In this document: positions 47,184-59,025 of the stretch, piece by piece | How the letters are laid out: the number at the start of each line of letters is the position of its first letter | Numbering within the stretch: position 1 is the first letter of the stretch | Assembly (NCBI RefSeq): GCF_022376445.1 | Contig: NW_025954970.1 | Coordinates: 496,001 to 560,000 of the forward strand | Direction of reading: 5' to 3' | DNA: 64,000 bases | Origin: Fomitopsis serialis | Taxonomy: Eukaryota > Basidiomycota > Agaricomycetes > Polyporales > Fomitopsidaceae | Notes under the pieces: model-generated | What the model saw: the letters and a program-made list of their open reading frames with translations, nothing else | The model's database searches: none | Told to the model about the DNA's origin: nothing | Made by a program: the position numbers and the translations under genes

Positions 47184-48514
47184 CTATTTGAGATCGCTAG
47201 AAGTACTAACTTTGTCTCTGACTCTGTCTGCCAACGCCTCTATCTCGGCTGGACCGGTCCTACAGCATCCTCCCACTACAACGCCGCTCCACACGCTGCC
47301 GTCCTCAACCGCTGTCTTCACGAACTCCCAGTACCTCAGTGCCCACCCGTCGCCCTTGCCGTTGGTCGTCGGATCCAGACACGACGGACGACTCGTACGT
47401 ATCGCCGCCATTCGGATAGACCACAAGCCAGGCCGTCTGCTTGGGACGCCGAGGAGGAGAAACTGCAAGTCGCGTTGGTGAACTCGATGAGGAGCGGGGC
47501 AAGATGGTCGAGCGAAGTACAGTTGATGCCTATTCCCCATGGCCTCGGTGTTCCCTGGAATGTCCCTGCGCCATCTTCATCAAGGAGTGCATGTACCACC
47601 TCCCGAGGCGAGACCCTATCCCCTCCCGGTCTCCGCTCTTCCGGACACCGGCCATCTGGCCAGACCGTGCTCACCCACCACCGCTTTGTTTCCGTCCCTC
47701 GTCCTGCCAACTCCCGTTGCAACTTGCCCACTGCTCTCCTGATCGCTTTGATTTCCCTGCTCAGCGGCACCGTCTCGAAAGCCACCAGGTCTATCATCTC
47801 CCACGTCTCTGCGTCGTCTGCGAAGACCTGCAGCCTGCCGAAGTGGAACTCTGCTAGCTTTTCTATCGACTCTGCTGCGAGCCTCTGGCCTTCCACAGTG
47901 TCAGGAAACGCGTTCATGTTCCTGTCTTCCGAGTCTGTGGTGTAACCCTTGGGACCGTACGGCGGTGGATAAAGCCCGTCGAATTCTTGCGCGGGACTCA
48001 GTGTCGCACCGAAGGGGCCCATGGAAAGTGCGATCTTGACTGCTCTCTTTTCCCGGTCTGCAGCTTGTCCCCCTTCCCAGAATCGTCTTCGCGCTTCGTG
48101 TGCAAGCTTGACCGACTTGCGCATGATCCTGACGGCGTCCTCTCGGCTGTGACCCGCTGCGGCGAACGTCTCAAACGCACATTGATATCTGCACACCAAG
48201 GACGCATCCATGTTCCGTCAGATCAGGTGCCGGCGAGCTGGAGAGGCAAGGCCGGCGACGCACGTAGAGGTAAGGATGACGTCCGTGCCCGCGCGCAGGA
48301 AGGCGAGGTGCGCCTGGATAATCACCTCGGGGTCTTGGTCGACCGGCTTTGCGGACCAGAGAGGGGAGGATATGTCCCGCTGGAATAGGTCCTCCAGCGT
48401 TGTCCCCTGAAGAGCGCTTCAACTTTGGCTCTATGTTCTAGGCGAACGCGACGTTGAGCTTACCAGCCCGCCATCCAACACCAGTATTCGCTGACTACGT
48501 TCGATCGCGTTCAT
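47184..48514 (-). CDS. homocysteine S-methyltransferase, frame changes near the C-terminus
   Basis: Transfers a methyl group (S-methylmethionine or AdoMet donors in this family) to homocysteine to form methionine. Exons 48514-48464, 48406-48264 and 48188-47184 are joined by GT-AG introns. Motifs: ILVLDGGLGTTLED at the N-terminus, LWSAKPVDQDPEVI, GTDVILTSTYQCAFE, SMGPFGATLSPAQEFDGLY, LVAFETVPL, GIGINCTS (first zinc Cys) and, in another frame, VVVGGCCRTGPAEI with the other two zinc Cys. Between NCTS and GGCC the frame changes twice: near 47,470 before WLVVYPNGGDTY, and near 47,385 before LDPTTNGKGDGW. As sequenced, the protein would end after 47,336 without two zinc ligands. It is convergent with the kinase gene. 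Confidence 0.88.
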
Positions 48515-48617
48515 TCCTCCTGAAGTGCTTTGCCAAGTGATGAGTATACGTAGAGCATGGATGCAAGGTACGTGCACCTACTTACAGTGTCCCCTATCCT
48601 GCGCTGACGCGCCTTCT

Positions 48618-51450
48618 TGAGTCAATTGCATCAGGACTCACGTGATACGTGTCACTTTGCCAACTTCACTGGCAGGTTCGCACCATTGACCGCCATCCTG
48701 CACAACGGCTCTGGGCAGAACATAACGTTCTTCCTGATACCTAGCACGCGAAGGGCAAGTAATTGAGAACCCATGTCCTCTGGCCGGAAGTCTGCAATCG
48801 TACATCGGTGAGTCCGGCGATTTAAGTGACAGCGCCGACATGTCCAACAATCAACGGGAGCTGAGGCATGCATAGCGTCGACCGTGACAGAATGCTATGC
48901 GACGATCTTCACAATTCAACGTTCATACGTTCACCTTCCGTCTGACGTAACTCTATACGTTCTCCTTCCGCCACCACCTCGAACAATCCGCTACCTCTTG
49001 GCACCTCTTGATGGGCCGCAGCGTGTCGCCCAACGTCTGCCGTGTTTAATGAGCCATCGCATTGGCTATGGCTCGTTGAATCACCTACACGCGAAGGGCG
49101 CACTTCCGTCCCTTGCCCAGTGGGCAGTGCGAACAGGCTTCTGGCAGAAGTGCGTGGTTTATCGCCCTATCTATTGGCGCTACGCCCAAAGCCAGTAGCA
49201 TACTCTTGGCGAGTGGCGGTTTCCCAGCGGTCGCTGGCTCCTACCGCACAACAATGACCATGGATGTAGGCTTACTGCTAGGTCTGCTTCGCTGCCAGCA
49301 TGTGGTAGCGGAATACACACGCTGAATCATCTCGGCGTAAGATCCATCATAACGTACTCTTTAGTCGTTAAGGTTCACGTTCGCTGTGAAGGTAAATTGA
49401 TGATGATACCTGATGATACGTTCACGTTCGGGGATTTGTACGGGCTTTGATACTAATACGTCCTGAGCTAACCATGTTAGGCCGCCTCAAGGTGCGCCCA
49501 GCTGCATGGAGTCAGTTTACTCCATGTACATAATACAGCTGCTCACGGGTTGCTGATCGGAGCCTAGATGGGATAAAAGACTGCATCTGCGAAGCTCGAC
49601 GCGAGATCGCGTACGCATCCCCAAGTCATGTCTGACGATGCCACCGCCGCAATTATCTTCATAGTCAACAGCCAGTGCGTGTTCAATCCCACCCGATGTT
49701 CCAATCATCGAAACTGCGCCGTTCCTGACATTCGGGTGACGCAGATACGTTCAGAACTGTTGCAATATTGCTGCGTTTGGTGTGTACCCTCTATACCCGT
49801 CGCCTGTCGCGCCTTTTGCCCCCACAGACAGCGTACTGATGCGTGCGCCTTGTGCCTTCACAGCGATTTACCTTTTTGACCATGCCATCACGCTCGGGGA
49901 TCAGATTGACCACCTATGGCGCCGACGCTTTTCTGGGGTGACGGCGCTGTTCATCGCGCTTCACCTCTCGACCATTGCGGTGTACGTGCTGTACATCGTA
50001 TTGGTGCCCTTCAACATTGGTTGCCACGTACGTCGCATCCAAGGCTATAGCTTGTATGCTGACTAATTCTTCGATAGTCGTACGTCTTGTTCTGCGTTGA
50101 AGACATGAGGCACTGATCATGTTTGTTCTCTTCAAAGTGATTGGATAGCAGACATTCTTTATGGGATCGCTGGGCTGATCCAATGCCTTGTTGTTGGAGG
50201 TATGATACGGGGTTTCTTGCAGAACATGCCCAACTGACGGTGGTACAGCCATCGGTGCTCTGCGTATCTATGCCATCAACGGAGGGGACTGGCGGTTGCC
50301 TACGCTTATTTTCTTTCTATCGTCCATGACTCTGGTCAGCACTGTTGTACGTCTACCAGAACCGCACTTTGATTGCGACACCATTCTTGTGCTGATTCTG
50401 CCGGCAGTACTACTGCGTGTCTCTTACGACAGAGTCTCTGCTGCCGTACATCAATGCCTGCGTCATCTACCCGACTAATCTGGGGACATACATCAAGTAA
50501 GACCTCTCCTTCAGGTCTAAAATAAACTCCATACTCACAGTATGCGTACTGCCCAGACGTGCGTATACCTTCGTATCATTACCGTCGTATCTCAAATAAC
50601 ACTGGGATCGTTCTCGCATAACTGTACATCAGTGTCCATCGTCTCTTCCGCATGTTTCATCGTAGCCGAGGCCCTCGTCGTGCTCAGCACGTGGAGGCAT
50701 ACCTACGGCATGAAGAAGCTCGCAAGGCAAGTCGATCAAGAGGTCTCGCTGACATACCTCCTCCTTAGAGACGGTGAGTACCGATCCTATGAGGGGCTAC
50801 CCTGCATTTGACCATTGATCGGCCCCATCCGTCAGGTGCGATATACTTCGTGTGAGTGGATGGTCCTCGGCGTGGCTGTTTGTCGGAGTGTACTGAGTAT
50901 TCATGGTGGCTGTCAGTATGGTGCTCTTGTTGGAGGTGTTCGCTACTATTGGCCAATATGTATCGGTGCGCCAGTCACCCGATCCGGTCTGCCACGCCAC
51001 TGAGCTCATCCCCCGTCCAGGTCCTCGCAGGCGTCCCTGGGTTCACATTCGCGTACGTTGCAGTATTTTTCGTGCACGTCCCTTCACTGAAAGCTATCCC
51101 GATGCATTGACAATGGGCATTGCAGGCTCGAGACGGTCGTCCTCTCACGATTCATTCTCAATCTTCGACGTGCTGCTCTTCGGCTAACGATTGAAAACGG
51201 ACCCGGGAGAGGATCGACTTCGTCATCCGCTTCTGACCCTCTTGTCTCCATCTCAGAGCTCCAGTTCAACTCGCGCATTCTCGGCAGCCTCGGTGGTTCC
51301 TTGGCGTTCGGCTCGAGCGATGATGACAAGACAGGCAGCGCGGATGAATCGCTGGATGTGGAGGAGGATGAAGAGATTACGATGGATGCAATCACGCAAG
51401 AAGAGCGGTGTATATCCGTCTCATGAGTTGGAGTTGTGCACCTTCCAGTG
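48618..51450 (+). repeat. segmental duplication, unit E
   Basis: Direct duplicate of 25,012-27,830, about 23.6 kb away, carrying the same non-coding kilobase and DUF6533 copy e. It lies just upstream of the methyltransferase start, and the boundary at about 48,618 is sharp. The flanking modules (ABM and small membrane protein) were not copied with it. Confidence 0.85.
49628..51426 (+). CDS. DUF6533-type seven-helix membrane protein, copy e
   Basis: Close duplicate of copy d with the same exon series: MSDDATAAIIFIVNS, the domain core IYLFDHAITLGDQIDHLWRR ending NIGCH before a GTACGT donor, DWIADILYGIAGLIQ, IGALRIYAINGGDWRLPTLI, VSIVSSACFIVAEALVVLST ending in LLLRDG, and a last exon VVLSRFILNLRRAALRLTI with acidic tail to TGA at 51424-51426. 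The last exon stays open but is shorter in the acidic run than copy d. In the promoter the TATA box reads GATAAAAG. Two small deletions near 50,060-50,090 fall at the start of the fourth exon, so integrity there is uncertain. Confidence 0.75.
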
Positions 51451-52361
51451 TGACAGTATGTACGATCAGACTACGGTACGCCGGCTCACGAAAATCATGA
51501 CTAGCTCTGGCAGAGATCATATTATGGCGAGCGTGATGACTTCTGCATTCCTGTCCCTGGCATCGAATCAGAGCCATCGGGCCAATTCGCTCATTCTCAC
51601 CGCCTTCAGACTTGGATGTCCCTTGGCACTGGCCTCGAACAACGACACTGCTTGAAATGCACGGGGAGATCCAATCCGGATATTTATGGATGTCGCCGTG
51701 AGTAGCTGTCTTCCGGTGGTTTGTAGACTTAACAGAGATGGGCAGTGTGTGTAAACTCGGAAATGCAGGTTGCATAGTTGAAGTTTACTAATGCTGCGCA
51801 CCGAGATCACGTCCCAGGCTGCAGTTCTAACTGTGTATACTAACAGGCATTGTGATCATACAGCTAATTCGGAAATGCTTGTCCGCGCGCGTTTCGCGCG
51901 TCAAGGAATCAGAAGATTCCGAAAAAAATGGCAGAAAGTCGAGTAAATCGAAAAAAGGCCGTACGTGCACCGTCGCACCTGTAGAGTGACGTATGTACAT
52001 GTCCTGACCTTGTATACGAGTTCCTGTATATCGAGCAGGTAGTATTTCGACTGTGTGATGAGTGGTACACGATGTCCGACGTGGTCGCCGTCACTCGGAC
52101 GCACACCTAAATCGTCGTGCGATCGTAGGAAGCACTATCGCTCATTGCACCCCCACAGGAAGATTCTAAGTGTACTATGAGAATGCAAGTTGCGCATAGC
52201 CGACGGCGGCCCAAGGTTCGGTCCGGCGGTCCTATTTTAGCACGGATACCTGTCGTCGAGCCCAAGTGCCGCGATCCAAATCTGGGCTGTGACCTCGTCG
52301 AACAAGTAGTTGTATTGTAAAAATCGCATAACAATGCACGCAGCGGACGGCGTGTAGCACA

Positions 52362-54064
52362 TCAGAGATCGATGAAGAGATCGCTGCGGATGAAACCGCG
52401 CTCCATGTACATTGGCAGCGCGGAATTCCAGTACCTCGCTCTCCCCTTCTCCTCCGGCGACGTGCTGTGCCAGTGCATCCGCGGCACAACGCGCGTGACA
52501 GCGAGAGCAAGGCGCATTGCGATGTCCTTCGCCACGCGCTCTGCAGACGCGCCCGTCTCCTCTCCATAGCACTCATTCGCTAGGAAAGACTCGATCCGAA
52601 GATTCGGGAGGGCACGGCGGGCTCCGATGGCCACCTCGGCATAGGAGAGGCGGATGGAGTCCAGGTGGTAGACGAATTTGCCCCAGCCGTGCGAGGGGAC
52701 GGTGACGGGCTCGCGGCCGCGAGTGGTCTTCAACCACTGAGGTGAAGGAGTAAATCATATATTTAGCAGACTAATCAATACGAGACGTACCATGTGATGC
52801 TCGTCGTCGTTCCAGTCGGTTGGGGTCTTCGCTCTGTCGGCGCGATGGAGGAATTCCGGGAAACCGTCGCGGTTGTACAGAAGAACGCGACACTCGATGC
52901 GCTCACTCACTGGACCACGTTCGTAATCGGTGATAGTAGACGAGGTCGCCTGAGGGGGCCCGATGAGAGCGTGCAGAAAACCCTGCAGCAGCGGCTGGCT
53001 GTTGACGAGCTCCGCGATCTGCGATGGCAGTCATGTTCAGACATCAAGGACGGACATGCTGCATGAATTACCTTGCTAGTCTGGTATACAAATTCTTCCG
53101 CTGTTTGCGCCACCGCGCAGAAGAAGATCAGGGGACCAAGAACACTGGGGAGCCCGGTCCTGGAGACCTCGCTCTCGTCGCGGTCTTCATTATCGACCGC
53201 AGCGTCAGTATGCACGGCACTGCACTTAAGAACAGTCCTCAGGGTGTTTGTCTCGATGATGCTGTTTTCCACGCCGGCGATGGTCGATCGAAAGGACTCG
53301 TCGGGTTCGCTCTCTCGCAGGACAAAAGCCATGTAGCTGGCGATGTCATTGGTAAGGTCTTCCTCGAGTGTTGGTGCAATGAGCACAATCTTGCGCTCAG
53401 CGGACCAGAAGTCGATGCTAGTGGTTCCACACGTCAGGATGACAGATGTAGGAGTGGGAAACATGGGCTAAGTTACCGAATGCACCGCACAAAGGCAATC
53501 CAGCTCTTCGAGGCTGCATCGGGCGAGACTATCTTGTTGTTCCATGCATTAACCACAAAATTCTGCAGTATGTGGTACTGTTTCTCATCGGCGTTGTGAA
53601 TATCCTGTGTGCGGTTGATGCTCAGTGCCTGCAGCGTGTTGAATGAAGAATGAGGACTTCACCTGGGTGACAAACCCAAGCCTGCAAGCATGAGTCCACC
53701 CGCGCTTCAGCTCGAGGAGGTACTGAAGAAGACGGGTTGAAAGCTTGTGATCACACTCATCGTGGGCAGATCCAGCCTGCAGTGCTCCTAGAAACTGCTG
53801 TGGTAAGTCGTCAAAGGCCGTCGCCGAAATCACCATGTCATCGAGGGGCATTTCGTCTGCGAGGATTTGGGTGTGGTGTTCTCCCTGAATGAGTAGGATC
53901 AGGCTGATGAGCAGCGAGGTGCCAGTGGGCGTTGGCCTGTCGCCTTCGTATCCGTCAACGTACATACAGCGACCGTGTGAACCTTCGGGTCTTGGCGGTG
54001 GCACCTCCGAGTCCAAGCTTGCAAAACTTATGACCATGATAGGTATTGGAATCGGCGCAAACAA
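52362..54064 (-). CDS. uncharacterised multi-exon protein
   Basis: I do not recognise the family. Readable exons on the minus strand: 54064 to about 53,667 (MFAPIPIPIMVISFASLDSE ... LKRGWTHACRLGFVTQ, ending at a GT), about 53,555-53,475 (NFVVNAWNNKIVSPDAASKS), about 53,466-53,090 (MFPTPTSVILTCGTTSIDFW ... FCAVAQTAEEFVYQTS), about 53,035-52,792 (IAELVNSQPLLQGFLHALIG ... TDWNDDEHHM, ending at GTACGT) and about 52,739-52,362 (WLKTTRGREPVTVPSHGWGK ... MERGFIRSDLFIDL). The protein would be soluble, roughly 480 residues, without signal peptide or obvious motif. Open frames and matching splice sites argue for a real gene. Start and internal borders are tentative, and two adjacent genes cannot be ruled out. 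Confidence 0.55.
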
Positions 54065-54499
54065 TACTTATTTGCACTGACAGATTCCCAAACCACGCTC
54101 GGACAGACAGTGCGGTTCCAGACCACTTGTCAAGAGAGATTTGGGTGTCGAGCAGTCGATGATAACCGTACCGCCGGCGAACAACCAGTGCTCTGTCGAT
54201 TGTAGCGAGTGGCTACGTGATGCGCCCGAGGCTCGAATGTCAGATTGGGTTCTTCGTACTTAGGTCATTCATAAAGTGTCATTGTTTCTGCGAGTATGCG
54301 TCCGTCTTAGACTTCATCATCCTCCGCTTAACTTGTTACCATGAGCGCTTGAATCGCACAGGACGTCGATGCAGTTATAAATTGACGTGAGTCCTTGATG
54401 CACTGCACACCGCCGTGACGTCTCGTCCATCGCTGCATGCTGACCGACTGATAGGTGGTTCCAAGAATACTGGCTTGCGTCCGCTACAAGTGAGACATC

Positions 54500-56040
54500 C
54501 CTTGTTGAGGAATGTCAGCCGAGCTAAATGACACGACAGCCGTCCACCTAAGTCGAGTTTATATGGCGCCGTGGACGTCCTCCAGTGGTTTCTGTGCTTT
54601 ACCTCAGGCTGCTCCTGCAAGCGATCACCCTCTGCTACTTCATCACAATGGTCCTAGGAGAAAACGCAAGTCTGGACTGCAATGTAGGTGTCTGATTGCT
54701 TCCCTTGTCGTAGAGCCTGTTTCACGACTCGCTGCATCAGAGGTACTGGCTGCTGCGCCTTGTGCACCTGTCGCATTGAGCACAGGCCAACTTGAAGTTG
54801 ACTCTTGCGGCTGCTTACGGAGGCACAGTGGCCGGTGCGTTAGATAGCTCAATGACATGACCGAAAGCGAGCAACTAAACTGTGCATGTCAGTCATATCC
54901 GCTCTGCGAACCCATGCCATAAGTGGACGGGATTGGCGACTAACTGCGGTCGTCTTCTCGCTGGTGCTTGTTGAAGTCGTTTATGATATAGTGAGTAACT
55001 CCATCGTTAAGTCCAGTCACTGTGGCTCGCTCATTTTCGTGTAACAGTTTATTGCCGTTACGACGATATCCACCGAACCGCCATCCGGTTGTGCCTCTGG
55101 GCCTAGACCCTCCCCCATGATCGAGCCATACATTTTCACCGCATACATACACTGTGTATCTTGTTGCGTGTGATGTGACGGATGCTCCTGGTCTTCTCTA
55201 GGCGTTCGTATGTTTCGATACATGGCGCAGCCATACATACGTACTGATGACATCCAACAGTCTCCATCGCGGCGATGTCTGCCGCCATCGTGGCTGATAC
55301 CGTCGTCTTATTGTCACCTGGCGCCGCACCTACTATTAGTATGACACGCCTAGCTCGCTCGCCGGGAGAAGATCGAGGCATCTCTAAGTGCGCTTATATT
55401 TCGAGATGGTCAGTCTATACCGCTTGCCCATTCTTGTCATGTACGCCACTTGACTTGACCGCAGGAACAATACACTTCGTGTATGCATATTTCTTCTTGT
55501 ATGCTATGCCGATCCGTATCATGATCACTGATTAACTAACTTAAGGCTGCTCTTGATCATGAATTCCGTCGGCTTGGCCACGTATCTCCCGAAGGTCGGC
55601 TACAAATTCTGAGCTGCAGATCCCGACCATTCTATTGACAGTGTTTATGCGCCAGTACTTCAGCAGCATCACTTCCCTTACGGCCGCGTGCGTCACTTCA
55701 CCCCGCAATGATTAATGATTAATGACAGACAACTTGCGATCGCTCGCATATCGACACTTCTAGCTTCTCGACTATCATCCTCTCGCATTTGCTCCTCAAT
55801 CTGTGAAAAGCCAGCCTCTTGCCAGTGACGGAACTTCCTCGGCTCCGCCGACGAACCCATCCGACATAGATTTCGCGTCAAGACCCATGCTTTCGGTGCG
55901 ACGCTTTCCAACAGTTGGGTTGACGGTGTCGACCAAGACGCAGAAGATGAGGACGACAGACTCGTGGACGCTGGAACAGGTGAACTCTCAGCAGAACTGA
56001 GGGACGAGAATGACGAAGAGCCACGCGACGCTGCACACTA
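54500..56040 (+). pseudogene. DUF6533-type membrane protein relic, copy g
   Basis: Fragments align to copy b in order: EFIWRRGRPPVVSVLYLRLL and a helix ending LDCN at a GTAGGT donor (54,551-54,683), ISALRTHAISGRDWRLTAVV (54,893-54,990), VADTVV then TWRRTYY in another frame (55,290-55,340), TIHFVYAYFF (55,465-55,495), and LSHLLLNL followed at once by TGA near 55,800. The segment between VADTVV and the RDG-like end contains further stops. Several independent stops and frame breaks, not just single-base slips, make this a true relic. Confidence 0.7.
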
Positions 56041-56544
56041 GTCTCCCTGAAGCACACTACAAACACGACCTCTTTGCAAAGTCTTATGTAGTGTTGACGT
56101 ATTGAAGCTGTGCTAGCGTGAGGTACAACTTGACGTGCACGAATGTATATGGGAGATGTACGCTGATGTTTGTGTTTGGTAATTCTAATTCGAAGTCTTT
56201 CAGCAAGTCTCTGAGTTGGACGTCTGGACTTGAAAGCGCTTACTAGTCTCATGCATTACGCGGGACATCACCTGGCCCGTATATATAGGTAGTTGCACAA
56301 TTACTCGTCACGGTATGCACGAAGGCTCGCAGCGGTCAAAACGGCACTGCTGCCTGCTCACTATGAAACATACGGTGTAGAAATCTAGATCGACACGATT
56401 GCTATCCGCGGAATGCCTATTGCCGAGGTGAGTTACATCATGACGCGGACTCAAAACGCACCTCTGAGTCCGCCTCACATAAAGTTTCACGAAGAGCGTC
56501 GCACCGCAAGCCACTCCAAGCCTCCATAGCGAGGACAACACAAC

Positions 56545-57326
56545 ATGGCCCAGGAAACGCCAGAAATCGTCGAAGTGATGGTGCTCGATGTGAATGACGG
56601 CGTGAGCAAGGACTCCCCTGCGTTCGAGACACTCCGTCAAGGAGCAGTGAAGGGTGGGCTCGTACACCAGTCGTACGGCTTCGCAGTGAAGAACCCGAAG
56701 AAATTATACTGGCTCCCTCCGTACGTACCATCAACCCGTCAGTCACTGTGTCTCCTGATCACGGCGCTCCCGCAGACTTTGACCAAGGCTTTCAACCTAA
56801 AGACTTCCAATGGCCAGCGGAATATGGCGAGTTCTCCGAGGCAGTGAAAGAGCTCGCGACATCGGAGCCAGAGTCGCACTTCTGCCCTTCAAAGTCTTCC
56901 CCAGGGGTGCGACGTCCGCGCCGATCACTGAGATCGTACGTCTGCACTTCAACTCGCTCTATCGAAAGGCTGTCGCTCACCGGGGGACAGGCCACTGTCA
57001 CGCTCAAGCCGGACGTCGACATTGATACTTTCGCAGTGTACCAGGAAACCCTGACGGATGCACTGAACAAGGAGCCGGCCTTCAGAGGAGTCGCGCGGTC
57101 GCTGGCAGACCCAGAGAAGCGCACCGTGTGGGTCTTCGTCGGTTGGGATTCAGCTGAGGTACGGCTTGGCTCGAGTTTCTGGTACCAGCTGGGATGATGA
57201 CAAGGCGATCCATTGCAGGCACATGCGAGCTGGGCGAAGGCGAATGCGGGTCTACTGGAGACGTTCATACAGTCGATGGAGAGCGGAGGAATTGCGCATG
57301 TCCAATTTGTTGAACATGTACAGTAG
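56545..57326 (+). CDS. ABM-like two-barrel protein, copy ABM-7 (frame slips)
   Basis: Exons 56545-56720, 56776-56935, 56991-57158 and 57219-57326. Exon 1 codes MAQETPEIVEVMVLDVNDGV, HQSYGFAVKNPKKLYWLPP. Exon 2 has DFDQGFQPKDFQWPAEYGEF. Exon 3 has ATVTLKPDVDIDTFAVYQET and VFVGWDSAE. Exon 4 has AHASWAKANAGLLETFIQSM and ends HVQFVEHVQ with TAG. The exon 1 to 2 junction is one base out of phase relative to ABM-8 and ABM-9, and one base seems missing in exon 2 near 56,883, where FKVFPRGATSAPITEI continues in the next frame. It is more similar to ABM-1 than to ABM-3/-4/-5. A TATATATAG run near 56,279 may be its promoter but lies far upstream. Confidence 0.7.
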
Positions 57327-58122
57327 ATTTGGATTAGGACGTGACCGACACCACGTGGGTGCCGGGTTAGCAGCCACAAAACCGCCCAAAAAGGCAAGTA
57401 TCAGCACTACCAGTAGTGCCACGTTTGTATCGAACACCGTTCTCATCTGCGCGCCCCTTCAGTCGACAGGATCTCTGGCTTCGGTAACAAGAGTGGAAAT
57501 GTGGTTGGCGACTGCTCATTGCCAACCATGATCGATGTCTTCTGTCGTGAGCAAACCATGGCCAGTGCCAAGTGCGGACATCACTGTCGACGGTCAAGGA
57601 TAGTAACTGATAAGAATCCAGGACAGCGCTTGCAATATAATACGCACTAGCATAAGATAACTTAGGCAGTCGCCAACACACACCCTACGGAGTACAGCGA
57701 GTCAGCTGCAGTACACTGGCAAACAAGAAGCACGGAGTTGACTCGACAGTGAAGTTCTCGGAAGTCGATACGTATTCGGACAGCCCGGAAACACGCCCAT
57801 AATACTGAATAGTCTCACTGCAATCACAAGCGGAATGGTCGGTATGTGATACTAGCACTAGGCGGTGTAAGGAATGGCCTGATACACCTTGTGCACGCAG
57901 CGACGAGTGCGACTGAGAGGCGAGTCTCGGCTTCGCCCTCAGTGACAATAAAGGGATCACAAACAGAGGCGAGTCTGCAGTTCGCCACGGCGTATCCACT
58001 GCAGATCCGCAATCGTAGGCGCTTCCCCAGAGCGATGACTGAGTGAGTTCCCGCAGGTTCCCGCTCTCTGCCAGTGTGGCTGCGCGTCTTTGAGAAGCAT
58101 CGAAGCCGCTGAAGCACGGTGC
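57327..58122. other. intergenic, no gene recognised
   Basis: No exon-like frames. The last part forms the ABM-8 promoter. Confidence 0.45.
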
Positions 58123-58130
58123 TATATAAG
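58123..58130 (+). promoter_or_regulatory. TATA box of ABM-8
   Basis: TATATAAG 58 bases before the ATG at 58188. Confidence 0.65.
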
Positions 58131-58187
58131 CGATCGCACCGGAGCTTCCAGAGACGATCAGGCTACGTATCTCCCTCTCTGACCAAC

Positions 58188-59025
58188 ATGTCGCTCCCCA
58201 CCGTTGAGCTCGTCGTCGGCCGTCTCAGGGACGGCGTGACCACCGCCCACCCCTCCTTCAAGAAGCTCCGAGACGCGTGCGTGATCGGCGGGCTCCCCAA
58301 GCAGTCAATGGCATACGGCGTCGCCGTTGAGGACGCCCGGATGTTCTACGGGATCGTCCGTACGACCCATGCTCCCCGTCTTCTTTGTACACACCTGGCT
58401 GACGCGTTTCCGCGGCGGGGAAATAGACTACGAGACGTTCGAGCCGAAGGACTTCCTCCCCAAGTGGCCCTCCGATTTCTGCGACTACTCCAAGGAGATC
58501 AAGGAGGTCATGCACGAGGAGCCTGTCTGCTACTACATGCCCCGCGACTCGTACGCTGACCTCTTCTCCACGACGACCACGGCGGCACCCATTACCGAGA
58601 TCGTGAGTGCCTCTGCCAATTTGAATTCCCCCGCAAGTAGTCACGTTGGTACGATGATACTGATACGCACCTGTGCAGGTCCTCATCGACCTGAAGGACA
58701 AAACACAAGTGGAGGAGTACAAGAAGGTACAACAGGCCATCGTCGACGCGCAGAACAGAGAGCCCACCGCGCACGCGCCGTGGTTCTCCGTGATCAAGAG
58801 CGACAAGGGCGTGTGGACCGGCCTCGTCTTCATCGGCTGGGACTCCAAGCAGGTGGGTGTCTGAGCTCGTGAGTTCCTGCAAGTGCGGCGCTGACAGCAG
58901 CGCGGGTACTATTGTTGCAGGCGCACGAGGCGTGGGCGGCGAAGAACGCCGCGCTGGTGCAGCCCTTGAGAGAGATCGCCGTGAACGCGACGCTCGTGCA
59001 CGTCGCACTGACGAACCACGCGTGA
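58188..59025 (+). CDS. ABM-like two-barrel protein, copy ABM-8 (intact)
   Basis: Exons 58188-58359, 58427-58602, 58679-58852 and 58921-59025 give 208 residues with every junction in phase. N-terminal half: MSLPTVELVVGRLRDGVTTA, FKKLRDACVIGGLPKQSMAY, then YETFEPKDFLPKWPSDFCDY. C-terminal half: VLIDLKDKTQVEEYKKVQQA, LVFIGWDSKQ, AHEAWAAKNAALVQPL and a final ATLVHVALTNHA. Exon 3 is exactly as long as that of ABM-5 (174 bases), which confirms common ancestry despite sequence divergence. It belongs to the older, more divergent branch with ABM-7 and ABM-9. No targeting signal is visible. Confidence 0.85.

Noticed and set aside
53024..53599. Plus-strand frame of 191 codons
   Set aside because: Overlaps the better supported minus-strand exons of the gene at 52,362-54,064.
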